Part shown: one piece after another, positions 9,211-20,746 of the stretch
Layout: each line of letters starts with the position of its first letter
Numbering within the stretch: position 1 is the first letter of the stretch
Origin: Hetaerina americana
Lineage: Eukaryota > Arthropoda > Insecta > Odonata > Calopterygidae
DNA length: 64,000 nt
Assembly: GCA_022747635.1 (NCBI GenBank)
Contig: JAKTNV010000061.1
Span: 1,937,501 to 2,001,500, forward strand
Direction: 5' to 3'
The notes under the pieces: generated by a model
The model's database searches: none
The model's input: the letters and a program-made list of their open reading frames with translations, nothing else
What the model was told of the DNA's origin: nothing
Made by a program: the position numbers and the translations under genes

Positions 9211-11025
9211 CTGAAACTTAGGTGGATTAGGTGGGAATCTAGCGGATTCATTTCCTAAATTAGTTTCTGGAAATAGTGGCGGAAGAGGTAAAAAAAACGC
9301 TTATCCATAAATTCGTTTCGAGTCCGTCCCTCGCCGAGTGGGCATAATGCGGAACAAGTCATATCTAAACCAAGGGAAGAGATTTCTTTTGTTTTGCACC
9401 TACTCGGTGTAATTTTGGGCGATTCATCTTATTCATTTCTTTGTTTTGTCTCGCAATAATTTAATTTAACCTCAGATATTAGCTTGTTTCAGACAGGGGA
9501 ACTGTTGACAGACACAGGTTAGGCCAGCCAAGGTCTCCGGTGGCTGAAATTGATATTTCTCGAGTGCCCAGCGTCCTTCACCTCTCCCTGTGTCATTCTA
9601 TTTCCGTCTTTCTTTGTGTCTTTATTTCCCTCCCTTTCTCCTCCTTTTCATCTCTCTTTCTCTGTTTTCTACATACATTTTATCTTTCTCTCCCACGTTA
9701 TTTTCTGTTGCACTGAATAAAAATAGGCACAAGCCGACTTTTTTTTGTCGAATGTATTGACAAGAATGGATTTATGTAATGCCTACTCACTCCCTCCACT
9801 CCATTTCACCAAAACAAAACATTCGTCTTCATGCATCTTTAACATCCAGTAAATAATATATAAACGCATGTCTGACAATATTCTGTATCCGAGGATGACG
9901 ACTTTGAGAATGAATACATTCGTAAATTAATCAATGATAGTGTTGAAAATGCAACATAATTATATTAATTATTGATCATGGATTTTCGCAGTGCTGCGGG
10001 AAACTTTGAATCCATTTGTCTCCCTCGTAATTTCCTCTGCTATTTCTTCCTATATATATTAGTATCCTTCCTTCTGTCTTTTGTTTACATTATCCTTCTT
10101 TGTCTTTGTATTTCTCTTTCTCCTTTCATTTCTCCACCCTGTGCGTTTTTATTTACCTCACCTCCTCTCTCTTGATCTTTCCCATTCTGTCTTAATTTCT
10201 ATCTCCAATAGCTTGAATAGTGTCTTTCAAAGGGGAAGGTTTTAATACAGTCTGCATGTCTAGTTTTTGGTGTTGGTTGATTTTTTTTACTCCACTGATT
10301 TATATCGGCCCATAGAATCCGAGAGCCTAATTTTAACTTAGCTCCTATCTCTCTCCTAAGCCACGATGACAACAGTAAGAATGAGAATTCATTAGATAAA
10401 GGGATTGTATTCAGAAAGTCTGCCTTTTTTAAAAGTTGCACATATGCATCATGCATCGAAGAGATAATGAAAAGAATCTTCGCTAAGAATTCGTCTTCCT
10501 ACGCCTTCTCTTGTTTGCTTTGAAACGGAATAGCTTTCGATGAAACAAGAATCAACTAATTATAATTCCTGCACTGTGATGGACCAAGAAAGGGAAAAAG
10601 AACCTGAAAAATATTTATTTTGACAAAATCCTCTCCGCATATTGTGTCCCAGACGAATACGGGCAAAATATGAATATCAGAAAACAAAATTACTAAAACC
10701 AGTCTGTACCTAGGTCTTAAATGAGCGTCAAATCAAATGAAAAGATAATAAATGTGATTAGAAGTTTTTAATTTGAATTCTTAATTTAATACTGTAATGC
10801 ATGAAGTGGAATAAAAGTAGAATTACCTCTCGAAACAATTATGGAATTTCCGGGTACGATTAATGCCAAAAATCTATTAAAATCACGGCCATTTGGTCAA
10901 ATGATACCTATCTCCTTCATGTTAACCCGTCGAAATTTTACTCCAAGCCAAAAGGTCACTGATTGTGAGTGGTGAAGGTGCATACCAGTGGAGGCGAGCA
11001 CTTGATGGCTCATTGGTTGGACGCG
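9211..11025. other. gene-free AT-rich stretch with C/T-rich patches
   Basis: C/T-rich patches lie at about 9590-9700 and 10020-10200, and the rest is AT-rich. No coding potential or RNA gene was recognised. Confidence 0.55.
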
Positions 11026-11029
11026 GTTT

Positions 11030-11355
11030 AAAAAATAATATATAAAACTACGCACAGACTCAATGAATAGTAATGCTGCTACCTTGTTCGTAGCAACTTT
11101 TCACAAACCTAGCTGCTCTGCGTTGCACTCGATCTAGTTCCAAAATTAAGATTATCTCGTAGGGATACTATACACCTGTTTCATATTAAAGGTGGGGCCT
11201 AACTAACGTGAAATAACAAATCTCCTCGACCCTCTCATTACAATTCCCAAGTATCTTGCTTATGAATCTTAACATTTTATTTGTAATTACGCAAATTTCA
11301 CGAATGTTTTTCCCCAGGATATATCCTTAGTTATCGTTACGCCAAGGTATTTTAC
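11030..11355 (-). pseudogene. LINE reverse-transcriptase C-terminal relic, copy 2
   Basis: On the minus strand, starting near 11355, the frame gives a stop-containing form of YLGVTIT, then GKNIREICVITNKMLRFI, ILGNCNERVEEICYFTLVRPHL and LDRVQRRAARFVKSCYEQ. This is the thumb and C-terminal region of a CR1/Jockey-group RT. It parallels copy 1 at 667-880 almost motif for motif (KSIREIC versus KNIREIC; CYFTLAGPYLEY versus CYFTLVRPHL), so the two belong to one family. Several stops make it non-functional. Confidence 0.8.
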
Positions 11356-13063
11356 CTATTCTACATTAATTCACTTATTATTTTACTATGTTATTGTCCT
11401 TAAACCAAAGAAGTATTTATTCCTATTGCCGCATGACCTTTGGTGATATATTGTCTGGTCACCTTTGGTCATCCAAAGTTTTATCTAGATGAGCTGCTAT
11501 TATGATTATCTACATATGAAAAAATAATTTAAGCACCAGAAAAATCACCAATAAATTAACTATTCCAAAAACCTTAAGAGTATCTCACTTAAGACCTCCA
11601 GTGTTTACATTTCCTTGGTATTCCTCTAATCTTACCTCTTTAGCACCTCTTCCGCTTATTCGATTTACCTACCTGTATTTATGCCTTTCTCTTAGGATCT
11701 TACCTCGGATATTTCATTTTCTTTTTTCACCAAATAATTTCAATGTGACCAATTCACCTGATTATTTTCTCATTTGGTTGTACCCGTTCGTATGACTTTT
11801 CCCACTTTTTCTCATCTGCATAAAATCCTCTATCTATCCTTTTGATCTTGGGCATCATCCTCTAACATCAGTTTTCGAAAGTTCTTTTTTCTTTCAGGCT
11901 TTTCCAGTTGTTCATATCTGTGATCCATTGAGTGTCACACTTGACACCAGCAATTTCACATGTTATTTACTGCTTACTAGCAAAGAAGTGAAAGGCTTAG
12001 TCTTGGAAAAATGGAAAATCTTATGAGTCTTAGTCTCTAATTTGGAAGGAAAGAAAGGAAACAGTAGGTATGCACTGCTGCAGATTTTCTTTACGTGGCT
12101 TAGGAATCGCAAAGATTTTTTCATCTACACCTATTGAAGCCAGTTGGCAAAAAAACTAAGGAGTGTGAGAATATCTCACTAGAGGATTAATTCACTCTTA
12201 TAACACGACCCCGAGGATTGGTTAAAACGTTGATTGCAATGACATTGCTAGTACGTGATGCATACTCTAGAATTCTTCAGAGGAGCAGAGGTTCGCCAAT
12301 TTTTTATGGCGGAATAATATTTTCAGGAGAATTGGGGAGGGGTATGGAAATCGCGGATATCCGGTCGGAAGATGGCGGGTGGATTACCTGCACCAGAGGG
12401 AGGAGAGGAGGGGTGGGCGTGGCTGGAGTCTGCGGACGGGCCGCGCCCTTCCCCTCCCTTCCTCCCCCGCCAGCCCTCTGCGGGGCGCGAAGCTCAGTTT
12501 CGCTCACCTCCCCCGAGCCTCCTTGCTTCCTCCCGCTCTCTCAGCGATGGGCGACCCCTGCTTCGCTAGGACACTTGTCCTTCTTGGTGGGAACTCGAGA
12601 GAAGAATCAAGTTTCTCCGTCTGGGTTCTTAGTTTCGAGGACCGAACTCTCTCGCATTGATTTGTGAGTCAATGTCCGTTTTTGAATTCATGGGCGGGAT
12701 CTTTCTTGGATAATGTTCTGCGTTGGATATTGTAGCAACCTCGATGTTTCTGGTCATTTTCGTGGTGACAACACTATCGGATTCAAAATTTTAATTTTAG
12801 CATCGTGGAATGTGAGAGTGTGTCACTAGCATATATACTAGGTAGTCGAACAAAGTTTTTACAACGTTTTTATAAGTTCCAATTATGCAGTAAATAAATA
12901 ACACAAAATCATTGGCATAGATGTTAAGTTAAAGGCTTTTAGTAAGAAAAAACCGCACAAGTTGGGCGAAAGTCACATTTCGTCAGCTTTCGGCAATCAC
13001 GCATGAAAACTGACGTGTATTTCAATAGATCATGTTTGTGTTTGAGGCGATGTGCTCACAAGA

Positions 13064-13067
<4 letters not shown>
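11356..13067. other. gene-free stretch with a GC-rich island at about 12330-12600
   Basis: C/T-rich sequence lies at about 11580-11960. A GC-rich island at about 12330-12600 carries overlapping Pro/Gly/Arg-rich frames on both strands but no recognisable domain. It is a possible regulatory island; no gene is called. Confidence 0.4.

Positions 13068-13130
<63 letters not shown>
13068..13130. repeat. (AT)n microsatellite
   Basis: A pure TA run of about 63 bp that abuts the Penelope-like 3' end. Confidence 0.95.
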
Positions 13131-13132
<2 letters not shown>

Positions 13133-13285
13133 CGATTGTACGGAAAAACTCAAACGAGCGGCACAATAATGGGCTGAAACAATAGAACACAAATAGAATA
13201 GAATAGCAACATTTAAAAGGACACTCACACGGTAAATTGTTCGAGCTTTCGGCTATTCTATTCTATTTGTGTTATATCGTTTCAG

Positions 13286-13288
<3 letters not shown>
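13131..13288 (-). mobile_element. Penelope-like element 3' end with an inverted segment
   Basis: 13131-13253 is the reverse complement of the terminal about 120 bp of the Penelope-like insertion at 17272-18348: shared blocks GAGCGGCACAATAATGGGCT, GGTAAATTGTTCGAGC and GCTTTCGGC. Both copies end in the same CAATCGTT (AACGATTG here) directly against an AT repeat. From 13252 the sequence flips: 13252-13288 is an inverted copy of 13171-13207 (37-bp arms, about three mismatches). The flip occurs at the hammerhead-like GCCGAAA core. No protein-coding part is present. Confidence 0.75.
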
Positions 13289-13327
<39 letters not shown>

Positions 13328-13444
13328 CTGAAAAAAAAAATATATATATATATATAAATAAATAATATATATATATATTATTATATAATATATATATAAT
13401 AATATATATTAATATTAATATATATATATTATTAATATATATAT

Positions 13445-13525
<81 letters not shown>
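13289..13525. repeat. (AT)n microsatellite with an embedded GGGCTGAAA fragment
   Basis: TA repeats at 13289-13322 and 13338-13517, the latter with TAATA interruptions. Between them lies AGGGCTGAAA (13323-13332), an inverted match to TTTCAGCCC at 13280-13288, so the microsatellite is the loop of a further palindrome. Confidence 0.9.
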
Positions 13526-13529
<4 letters not shown>

Positions 13530-15650
13530 ATTTGAGATATAAATAAAACGTTCGTACTGTAATTGAAAAACTGCAGTGAGATGATCCCATACCATACTTA
13601 TACTTTATACAATATTAAGTCCAAAAAATCGTATTACTTTGGAGATTCGCCCCTTCATTCAGGGTATCTTATTAGATTGCCTTCCACATAAGTGAATAAA
13701 TGTACCGATAGGTAATTATCCAAATCTCATTGCGAGTGGATTCTAACTTTAAAGTTAACTGCAATTTCTTCTATCCGCGTTGTTTTCATGCATTTATCAG
13801 GAATTCACATGTGAACGCACATTAAAATGTGATTGATGTGGAAATATGACAGTAACCTCTGGGTGAAGTTCAAATGTATTGAAAATCCACATAAAGTTTT
13901 AGGCATGATTATTTCGAAAGCATCAATGGTGTGAACGGAAGATTTGTGGAACCATGATAAAAATATAATATTAATTCAGATTGTATATTTTGGGATTCCC
14001 GATTTAATCCATTGAGATTTTCAGTGCCGTAAATCAAAACCGATTTTTCGTTTTACGGTGGCCATTGTACCTGATTTCAAGATCTCGAAATGCTTTGTGA
14101 TTCCACATTAAAATAGTTACGTCAATACCCAGGTTTCGCTACTGCGCTATATTATTAGATATATTTGTTGCACTGCAACAAAGCCTAAGTCGTGCAAGCA
14201 ATATTTTATACGTAATGTGAAATGACGAAGTATTTTGAGCTCTTTAAACCAGGAAGCAGTTCCACAAAATAACCCCGAAAACCACTTGAACTATCGCTAT
14301 GACCTTCCTATTGAGATTTTAATTTTTTTATCCATTATTTTTGAAATCCTATTCCATATAAAAATCCCCTAAAAGAGGACAACAATTCAAATGCAAATAA
14401 TTGGAAATTTTCCGGAAATGAATACCTTAACCCCGGTTTCCCGATTTTGAGGACTTGGGTGTTTGTGTGTGTTTTTAAAACTGCCTAAAATAGTTTTAAA
14501 AAAATACTTTTCTTCGGCATTGGACGTGCATTTTAGAGTCCCTTTTTAGGTTTTTATTCGTCATGGCTAACAAACACTGGTAACGGTGTCTTCAGCAGAG
14601 GAGAAGAAACGTGAGTGAGGCGTCCTAATTCAAACGCGAAAAGCAGTATTTTTTACGTTAAAAGACCGCAAAAGCTTTAACCGATTGAATTCATGAATAG
14701 TTAGTGGATATAATTCATTTTATATTCCCTTTATTGACAAAGTGACCCATTCGTTGTGTGAAGCCCCTCTTAGTTCACTAAGTCCCAGTTTTAAAATGTC
14801 TTGTCAAATACAGTCGTTATTAATGTGAACGTTAACTTAACTTGGAGATTATTGTTTAATCCGATCATATAAACAAATTAGATTTTCGTCTTTCAGCTGT
14901 TGTGCTCTTTAACGATCGGTTTTGAAAGCTTAGTATAGCTCAATCTACGCAACTGGTGGTACATCCTTGAAGCACCAGTCCTAGTCAGCAAGAGATCTCT
15001 CGTCAAATTACATCTTCTTTGCCATTGCATTACAAAATTGGAACCTTCCAATTTAGATCGAAATACAATCATTTAATATATTCGAACTTTCTCTAATACA
15101 ATTGTCTAACCATTCATATTGAAAATAAGAAGTTTTATATTGTCTCTTGTAGAGCCATCTTTACGGATTTTTGTCACAAAGGCTCTAAAAACATATCTGA
15201 GCACTTAAGGATTCCATTCCTACAGTTTTGGTTTCATGAATTTTAACAGGTTTATGATGGTTAATGAAAGTTTAAGTAACACAAATATAAGGAAGGTAAA
15301 ATGGGAAAAGTTGCTGTCAAATTAATTGCAGCAACAATCAGTGCCTGATGACGATTTTATGCTGGTGAAAATATTATTTACCGTGACTCTTTTAACAAAA
15401 GCAGAATCCATTCGCTTCTCTCTGGTTCTCTGTACATATGGCTGCAAGACATATGTTGAGTACACCTATGTTTTTTCGAAATTTTATTTTTTCATGCGTG
15501 TTTCTTGTAATTTTGTAAAATTTGTATTTCAGTTGTATTAATAGTATTTGGTATACCTATGAGTTGTTTGAATCAACTTTAACACAATTTTATCACAAAA
15601 ATCTACATAACTTGTAATCTTACGTACAAAATATTAGTGATGCGTATGCA
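13526..15650. other. gene-free AT-rich stretch
   Basis: No long or motif-bearing frame and no repeat homology to the rest of the window was noticed. Confidence 0.55.
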
Positions 15651-16791
15651 AATTTCGGTGTCGTCTTGGATGGTGGGGGCAACGCAGGGCGGGCGGGGGG
15701 CAGAGTGCCCCGAGCGACAACTAAAAGGGCTGCCGGACAAAGTACACGATGTGTATGCGTCAACCAAGCCTTTTTTCGTATTTTTTTAATGGCCTGTTTT
15801 CACAATGTACTTAAAAGGGCTGGTGGTACCGTTCCCTGTAGCTTCAACCATCCTCGCTAATTTTATGACACAAAATCTGTCGAGAATTAATAACTTTAGT
15901 TGGTTGCTTCGTGTTACTCGAACATAATTTCAGGAATAATAAATATATTAATCTTTATAAGATTCCGAAGTACTCATCCCACTCATCCAGCTACTTCATA
16001 AAATAATTACTCTATCTCCCGGGTTGCTGAATATTTGCAATCCACTTGCTATTATAATAATTGCAGTGGATTAATTCCATTCGATGACCGCGAAGTGGCT
16101 ATCCGGCTAGTTATTACGCATCAAGAAGACTGCTTTGTCCTCAATATGCGCATATGTTATGCCTGGAAGATTTGACCTCGGCCTTCGGCCTGGAAATGAA
16201 ATTTTCCAGTGCCGCAATTGCCGTTTAAACTGCTTACCGCAGGTTGGAATATCAGCACTCTGATGGGGGTAGTTTAAAAGTTTCATCGAAGGATGTATTA
16301 TTTTATTTAGGGGTTTGATGTGAAGGTGTTATAACTTTACTTTTGGCTAAAGTCAATATTTCGTCCAATGATGACGCAGTGGTGTGACGTGAACCTGTCG
16401 TCTACACCGCTTGAGTGCCGGGAAGCTGCGGTCTTCAGAAAACAAAAGACACAAACGGAAGCTGCCCTACTTGCTAAAAAATTTAAGTTGGCCTTTTTTG
16501 TGAAGTTAATTTGAAAAAGAATTTAAATAATTAATCAAAATGGCAATAATTATCAAGAATAGAGTTTCGCCTTCTCATTAAGTTCTCTTTGGCCCGTACC
16601 ATTGCATTTCCACAACGATATCTAACGATAAATAGAGGATACTTTCGGTTTCCGCAATCTTTCTTGCGCAATGTTTTGGTTTTTACTCCAAACTAAATTA
16701 TACCACTTCTTTACAAATACTACGCTATAATACTTAAGCATTCTTAAAGTTACACACACATATACAATGTTTTTGTGTATTTATTGGTTTG

Positions 16792-16795
<4 letters not shown>
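15651..16795. other. gene-free stretch with a short GC-rich patch
   Basis: A GC-rich patch lies at 15664-15740 (GGGCGGGCGGGGGGCAG). No supportable gene. Confidence 0.5.

Positions 16796-16848
<53 letters not shown>
16796..16848. repeat. (AT)n microsatellite
   Basis: A pure TA run of about 53 bp, 36 bp from the tail of the adjacent SINE. Confidence 0.95.
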
Positions 16849-16852
<4 letters not shown>

Positions 16853-16883
16853 ACCATAAACACAGTAATCAACCCGAAGGTCG

Positions 16884-17200
16884 GTAGTAGTAGTAGTAGT
16901 AGTTTTGAGGGGAGGCGACCGACAGCTAAGGTCATTTGCGCCATAGGGGAAGGACAGGAAAGGATGAAGGGTGGAGAGAAACCCGGCGTCGGCATTAGCC
17001 TACTCTTTACGAAAGGCGCCAAGGGGTCCGCAGCTTAACGTCCCATCCGACGGACGGCGTACTCACTCAAAGTGCCCTCCACAAAGCACCTCAAGTAGGG
17101 ATCGAGACACCTCTGAAAAATATTCAACACCGCCGGGATTTGAACCCGCGCCCTCAGGGTGGGAAGCCAGTACGTTAGCCCCCGCACCATCTCGATCCCC
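16884..17200 (-). mobile_element. tRNA-derived SINE, copy 1 (complete, about 317 bp)
   Basis: On the minus strand the head (about 17195-17135) is tRNA-like, with GCTAACGTACTGGCTTCCCA and a B-box context GCGGGTTCAAATCCCGGC. A body follows with CGATCCCTACTTGAGGTGCT, CCGTCGGATGGGACGTTAAG, a CCCCTTGGCGCC block and TATGGCGCAAATGACC. It terminates in a (CTA)n tail at 16903-16884. The body text is of a kind I recall from other invertebrate SINEs, but this was not checked. A second, more diverged copy of head and proximal body is at 18893-19050. Expected polymerase III transcript, mobilised by a LINE in trans. Confidence 0.78.
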
Positions 17201-17271
17201 CAAATGTAAGCGTGTACGACTGGAACATGCGTGCATGGATGAGGGTATTTATTCGTCTGCTGTTGTGTGCG
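17201..17271. other. spacer between SINE copy 1 and the Penelope-like insertion
   Basis: About 70 bp of unassigned DNA. It supplies an accidental readthrough from the inverted Penelope frame into the SINE. Confidence 0.5.
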
Positions 17272-17827
17272 TATGTAGAAGGAAGTGCAATGTTTGCATG
17301 ATAAAAGATAAATAATATTTTTTGAGAGGCAATTAGCGTGGGAACGAGGTGGGGGGGCTATGAGGGGATGTAGGGAGAGGGGAGTAGGCATAATAAGAGG
17401 ACAGGTTTTACATCGGGGGCGGTTGCAAGTTGGGGAAATATTGGGAAATTTGTCACGGGGGGGCGCCAAAGGGTTGGTGGATCTCAGAAGGTTTTTGAGA
17501 TTGGCGGGTCGTCTGTATGCGATAGATGGGCATTGGGGTAGTAAGGATGAGGTCGCGTCATTGTCATGTAAAATTGGAAACAGTTCTTTAAGGAGGGTTT
17601 TCAGTCTGTGTGATCCGGGGTAATAGGTGGTGCAAAGGTTGAGTCCTGCGTCAGATGTGGGCTTGTTATTGTGTGGTGTGTGTGGTCGGGTGGAACGGTG
17701 GATTTTATTTCGTAGCAACTTTTCTGGGTAACCGCGTTTGAGGAGTGCAAGGTGTAGATTGGCAAGGTATTTGTTGAGAGTGGCTGTGGTGTTGCAAATT
17801 CGGTATCCGCGGATAGAGAGAGAGTTA
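17272..17827 (-). pseudogene. Penelope-like protein, RT C terminus and linker (inverted fragment)
   Basis: The minus-strand frame starts in open sequence near 17827 (NKYLANLHLALLKRGYPEKL). It continues through LNLCTTYYPGSHRLKTLLKE, a Penelope-specific linker pattern YRRPANLKNLL and a zinc-finger-like CNRPRCKTCPLI. It ends in NIIYLLSCKHCTSFYI, where the GIY-YIG endonuclease should begin. The following residues are unrelated flank and SINE sequence, so the apparent longer frame to 17035 is spurious. The missing endonuclease lies in the opposite orientation at 17840-18104. Confidence 0.78.
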
Positions 17828-17839
17828 GGAATCGAGCGT

Positions 17840-18104
17840 TTCCTTCTACATAGGTGAATGCATTACCCCCTTATCCATCCGAATGAATAATCACCGGTAC
17901 TCCTGTAATTCTGCCTCACTCTCTTCTCTTCCTATCCCTTCACACGCTAATTCCCACAACCTTTCATTCGACCAGTGTTTTTCCCTCAGCATCCTAGAAT
18001 CCCTACCTGATTCAGCTACCAACATAGAGGTGAGAACTCGTGAATCCGCCTACATACTATCCTTCCGTTCCTTCAAAATTCCCACCCTTAACCGCCATAT
18101 TTAA
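17840..18104 (+). pseudogene. Penelope-like GIY-YIG endonuclease domain fragment
   Basis: The plus-strand frame begins SFYIGECITPLSIRMNNHRY, a Penelope-type GIY-YIG start in which YIGE and the downstream RMNNHR match the usual YIGET...RxNxH pattern. HSHNLSFDQCFSLSILESLP-like sequence follows, then RTRESAYILSF, which contains the Glu expected as metal ligand, and a stop at 18102-18104. The domain looks intact within itself but is cut off from its RT, which is inverted next to it. Role in an intact element: target nicking for retrotransposition. Confidence 0.78.
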
Positions 18105-18204
18105 TTTCCCTCCCAGCATTCCCTCCACACCTCCCCTCCACACCTCCCCTCCACGCCCATAACTCTTTCCCCTCTCCTGATCCATAGCATATTTTCAGTC
18201 TCTC

Positions 18205-18232
18205 TTGAAGAAGGCCCCTGAGAGGGCCGAAA
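18205..18232 (+). ncRNA. hammerhead-like ribozyme core, probably inactive
   Basis: TTGAAGA (18205-18211), a perfect GGCCC/GGGCC hairpin (18213-18217 with 18224-18228) and GAAA (18229-18232) follow the CUGANGA, stem II, GAAA order of hammerhead ribozymes known from Penelope-like elements. The first core base is T rather than C, which would be expected to abolish activity, and stems I and III were not found. It lies in the 3' region as in that family. Confidence 0.35.
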
Positions 18233-18348
18233 GCTCGAACAATTTACCGTGTAAGTGTTCTTTTATATGTGTCTATTCTTTTCTATTTGTGTTATGTTGT
18301 GTCAGCCCATTATTGTGCCGCTCGTATGAGTTTTTCCGGACAATCGTT

Positions 18349-18720
<372 letters not shown>

Positions 18721-18734
18721 GAATGAATATATTC

Positions 18735-18804
18735 ATATATGAATATATATATATATAATATAATATATATATATATTATATATAATATAATATTATATTT
18801 ATAT

Positions 18805-18847
<43 letters not shown>

Positions 18848-18872
18848 CATATATATATAATATATATATATT
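18735..18872. repeat. (AT)n / TAATA microsatellite
   Basis: AT repeats with TAATA variants between two SINE copies. Confidence 0.95.
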
Positions 18873-18892
18873 TTTTATAAATGGTGACAACA

Positions 18893-19050
18893 TACAATAT
18901 TATCCACAAAGGATCTCAATTAGGGATCGGGATACCAATAAAAATATTTGTTGTCTTCAGGACTTGAACCTGGTCCTTCTCTGTGGGAAGCCCACGTCTT
19001 GTCCTCGGCCATGAGTACATTGACGTCTGAAACACTGAGCGTAAATATTG
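18893..19050 (-). mobile_element. tRNA-derived SINE, copy 2 of the 16.9-kb family (5' part)
   Basis: On the minus strand the head reads CATGGCCGAGGACAAGACG, GGGCTTCCCACAGAG and a B-box CAGGTTCAAGTCCTG. The body follows with CGATCCCTAATTGAGATCCT and TTTGTGGA, aligning with CGATCCCTACTTGAGGTGCT and TTTGTGGA of copy 1. The copy ends at an AT repeat and lacks the distal body and (CTA)n tail. Confidence 0.68.
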
Positions 19051-20746
19051 TGTATGTGGGAAGTATTTTTTCTATTATGGAAACGACAGTTCTCCGTATT
19101 TAGGAAAGATTTCTATACATTTTCTTAATGACGTGCTATCTATGTGCCCTTATTACCATAAAAAGAACTGCCAATTTCGAAAGTATCGAGTGTGCTTTGC
19201 TATATCATGCTACATGAAGGCGTTGTCATTGAGAGGGAGTTGTTGCATGAGCTAATTTACGTAATCGGTGGACTAATGGCAGAATTTTTACCAGACGCAG
19301 CATAGTGCAAACGGATAAATAAAAAGACATGCCGTGAAGGTGTTAATTTGTAGGAATGTCGCCCAAGCCAGCTAGTAGGAGAAAGTAAGCAATTCATAGG
19401 TGGTGCTTCAAAGACGAGACTCCTTAAAAATAAGTTATATGATATTTTCGCCAGATAGTTCGAAGTTCAAAATAATAAAATTAACAACATTTTTCTAGCA
19501 ATCATCGATAGAAATAGGGTACGCACTAGATATCGCCGTCTCATTCTAGCAACAGACTTTGATGTTCTTCGACCGTTGATGAAATGGATATCTATGTATG
19601 CTAGTTTGTAAGAGATTTTACACAAAAAAGTGCAATCGACACGTTTTTGCATGCTTTTTTTCTAATGGGAATGCTGGAGCTAAATCTAATTAATAAGTGG
19701 AGACCATTTAGGCATTGTGTCACTGATTCGAGCAATTAAGTACATTTCTTTAAGAATTAAAGTTTTTATAGCCTCTGTGGTAATTTCAAATTAATGGTCG
19801 TCAATTTTAAGAAAATAATTGAGTTAGATATAAAGCAATTATGTATAATTTGCAACTCCTTAATTTTTTTCCATATTAGCTGTTTTATAGATGAAGTCTT
19901 ATTTCATGAAATCGAAAAATAAATAACATATTCTTCGATAGCTACCATACCTAAGCTCTTAAAAGACAATATCTTTAAAGGAATCAATTTTTCTAACTTT
20001 TCTTCCTATTCCACTTTCAAGTTTCTATTGCTATTTAAACCTTGGTCTGTCATCAGGAGACTACGTGGAGCGTTAGTATTTCTATTTGTATATTTCGTCT
20101 CCATAACTGCGTCGATACTCCGCAACCTGGACGAATGGATTTCCCAGGAAACAATCTTGAGGTGTCATTTTAGTATCATTTGGAGTTTTTCAGAAATTAT
20201 TTAATCGTCTGATCGTAAGAACGTTAAACGTAACGTTCCGATGCTTAAAACCTTGCATAAAATAAATCATGGCCATAATTTATGTTTTTTTTCCTTCAAC
20301 TCCCAGTGCATTAATTGCACATGGCATTAAATTATTTGGCCATAAACCAAAACAATTTGCAAAGTATTCCGTCGGAAGAAAATGACAAGCTTTTTTGATT
20401 TGGCTTCCTTTGGCGGTGTTCGATCGACGATTATGTGGGAATTAGAGGAAGAAAATTAATGAAATTAGTTTGTTTACACCTGTGGGCAGGTGGATAACGG
20501 TGGAGTCTTGGTGTGAAGGGATTCCACATGGCAATTAATTACGGCGACGGTCCAGCTGAGTAAGGAAGATTGTTCGGCGTGGTAATTTGATTGATAATTT
20601 GAAGTCGTAAAATGTCGAGTCTAAGGGTAGAAATTGGGAACATGGACGTTTTTAAATATCGGTTTCAGATTTTTTTAACGAAAGCATCTCTTTACAAAAA
20701 GTGCCGTCGCACAAACCTAAGAAATTCTATGCGTATAGAAGAGGGC
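19051..20746. other. gene-free AT-rich stretch
   Basis: No motif-bearing frame, tRNA or repeat homology to the rest of the window was noticed. Confidence 0.55.

Larger units (their letters stand above)
17272..18348 (+). mobile_element. Penelope-like element insertion with inverted 5' segment
   Basis: A composite insertion. 17272 to about 17835 is antisense and carries the RT-to-endonuclease linker. From 17840 the orientation switches to sense and carries the GIY-YIG endonuclease, a 3' UTR with a CCCTCCACACCT-type triplication (about 18116-18157), a hammerhead-like hairpin (18205-18232), and the terminal block ending CAATCGTT against an AT repeat. The 13-bp sequence TTCCTTCTACATA occurs at the end of the inverted part (17272-17284, reverse) and at the start of the sense part (17840-17852). 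This is the layout expected of twin-primed target-site reverse transcription. Confidence 0.72.

Noticed and set aside
12218..12667. 149-residue frame in a GC-rich island
   Set aside because: No domain, low-complexity Pro/Gly/Arg composition and equally long overlapping frames in other phases and on the other strand.
17035..17315. A 114-residue plus-strand protein and the extension of the minus-strand Penelope frame below 17272
   Set aside because: Both are readthroughs of the SINE and spacer; the recognisable Penelope sequence ends at 17272.
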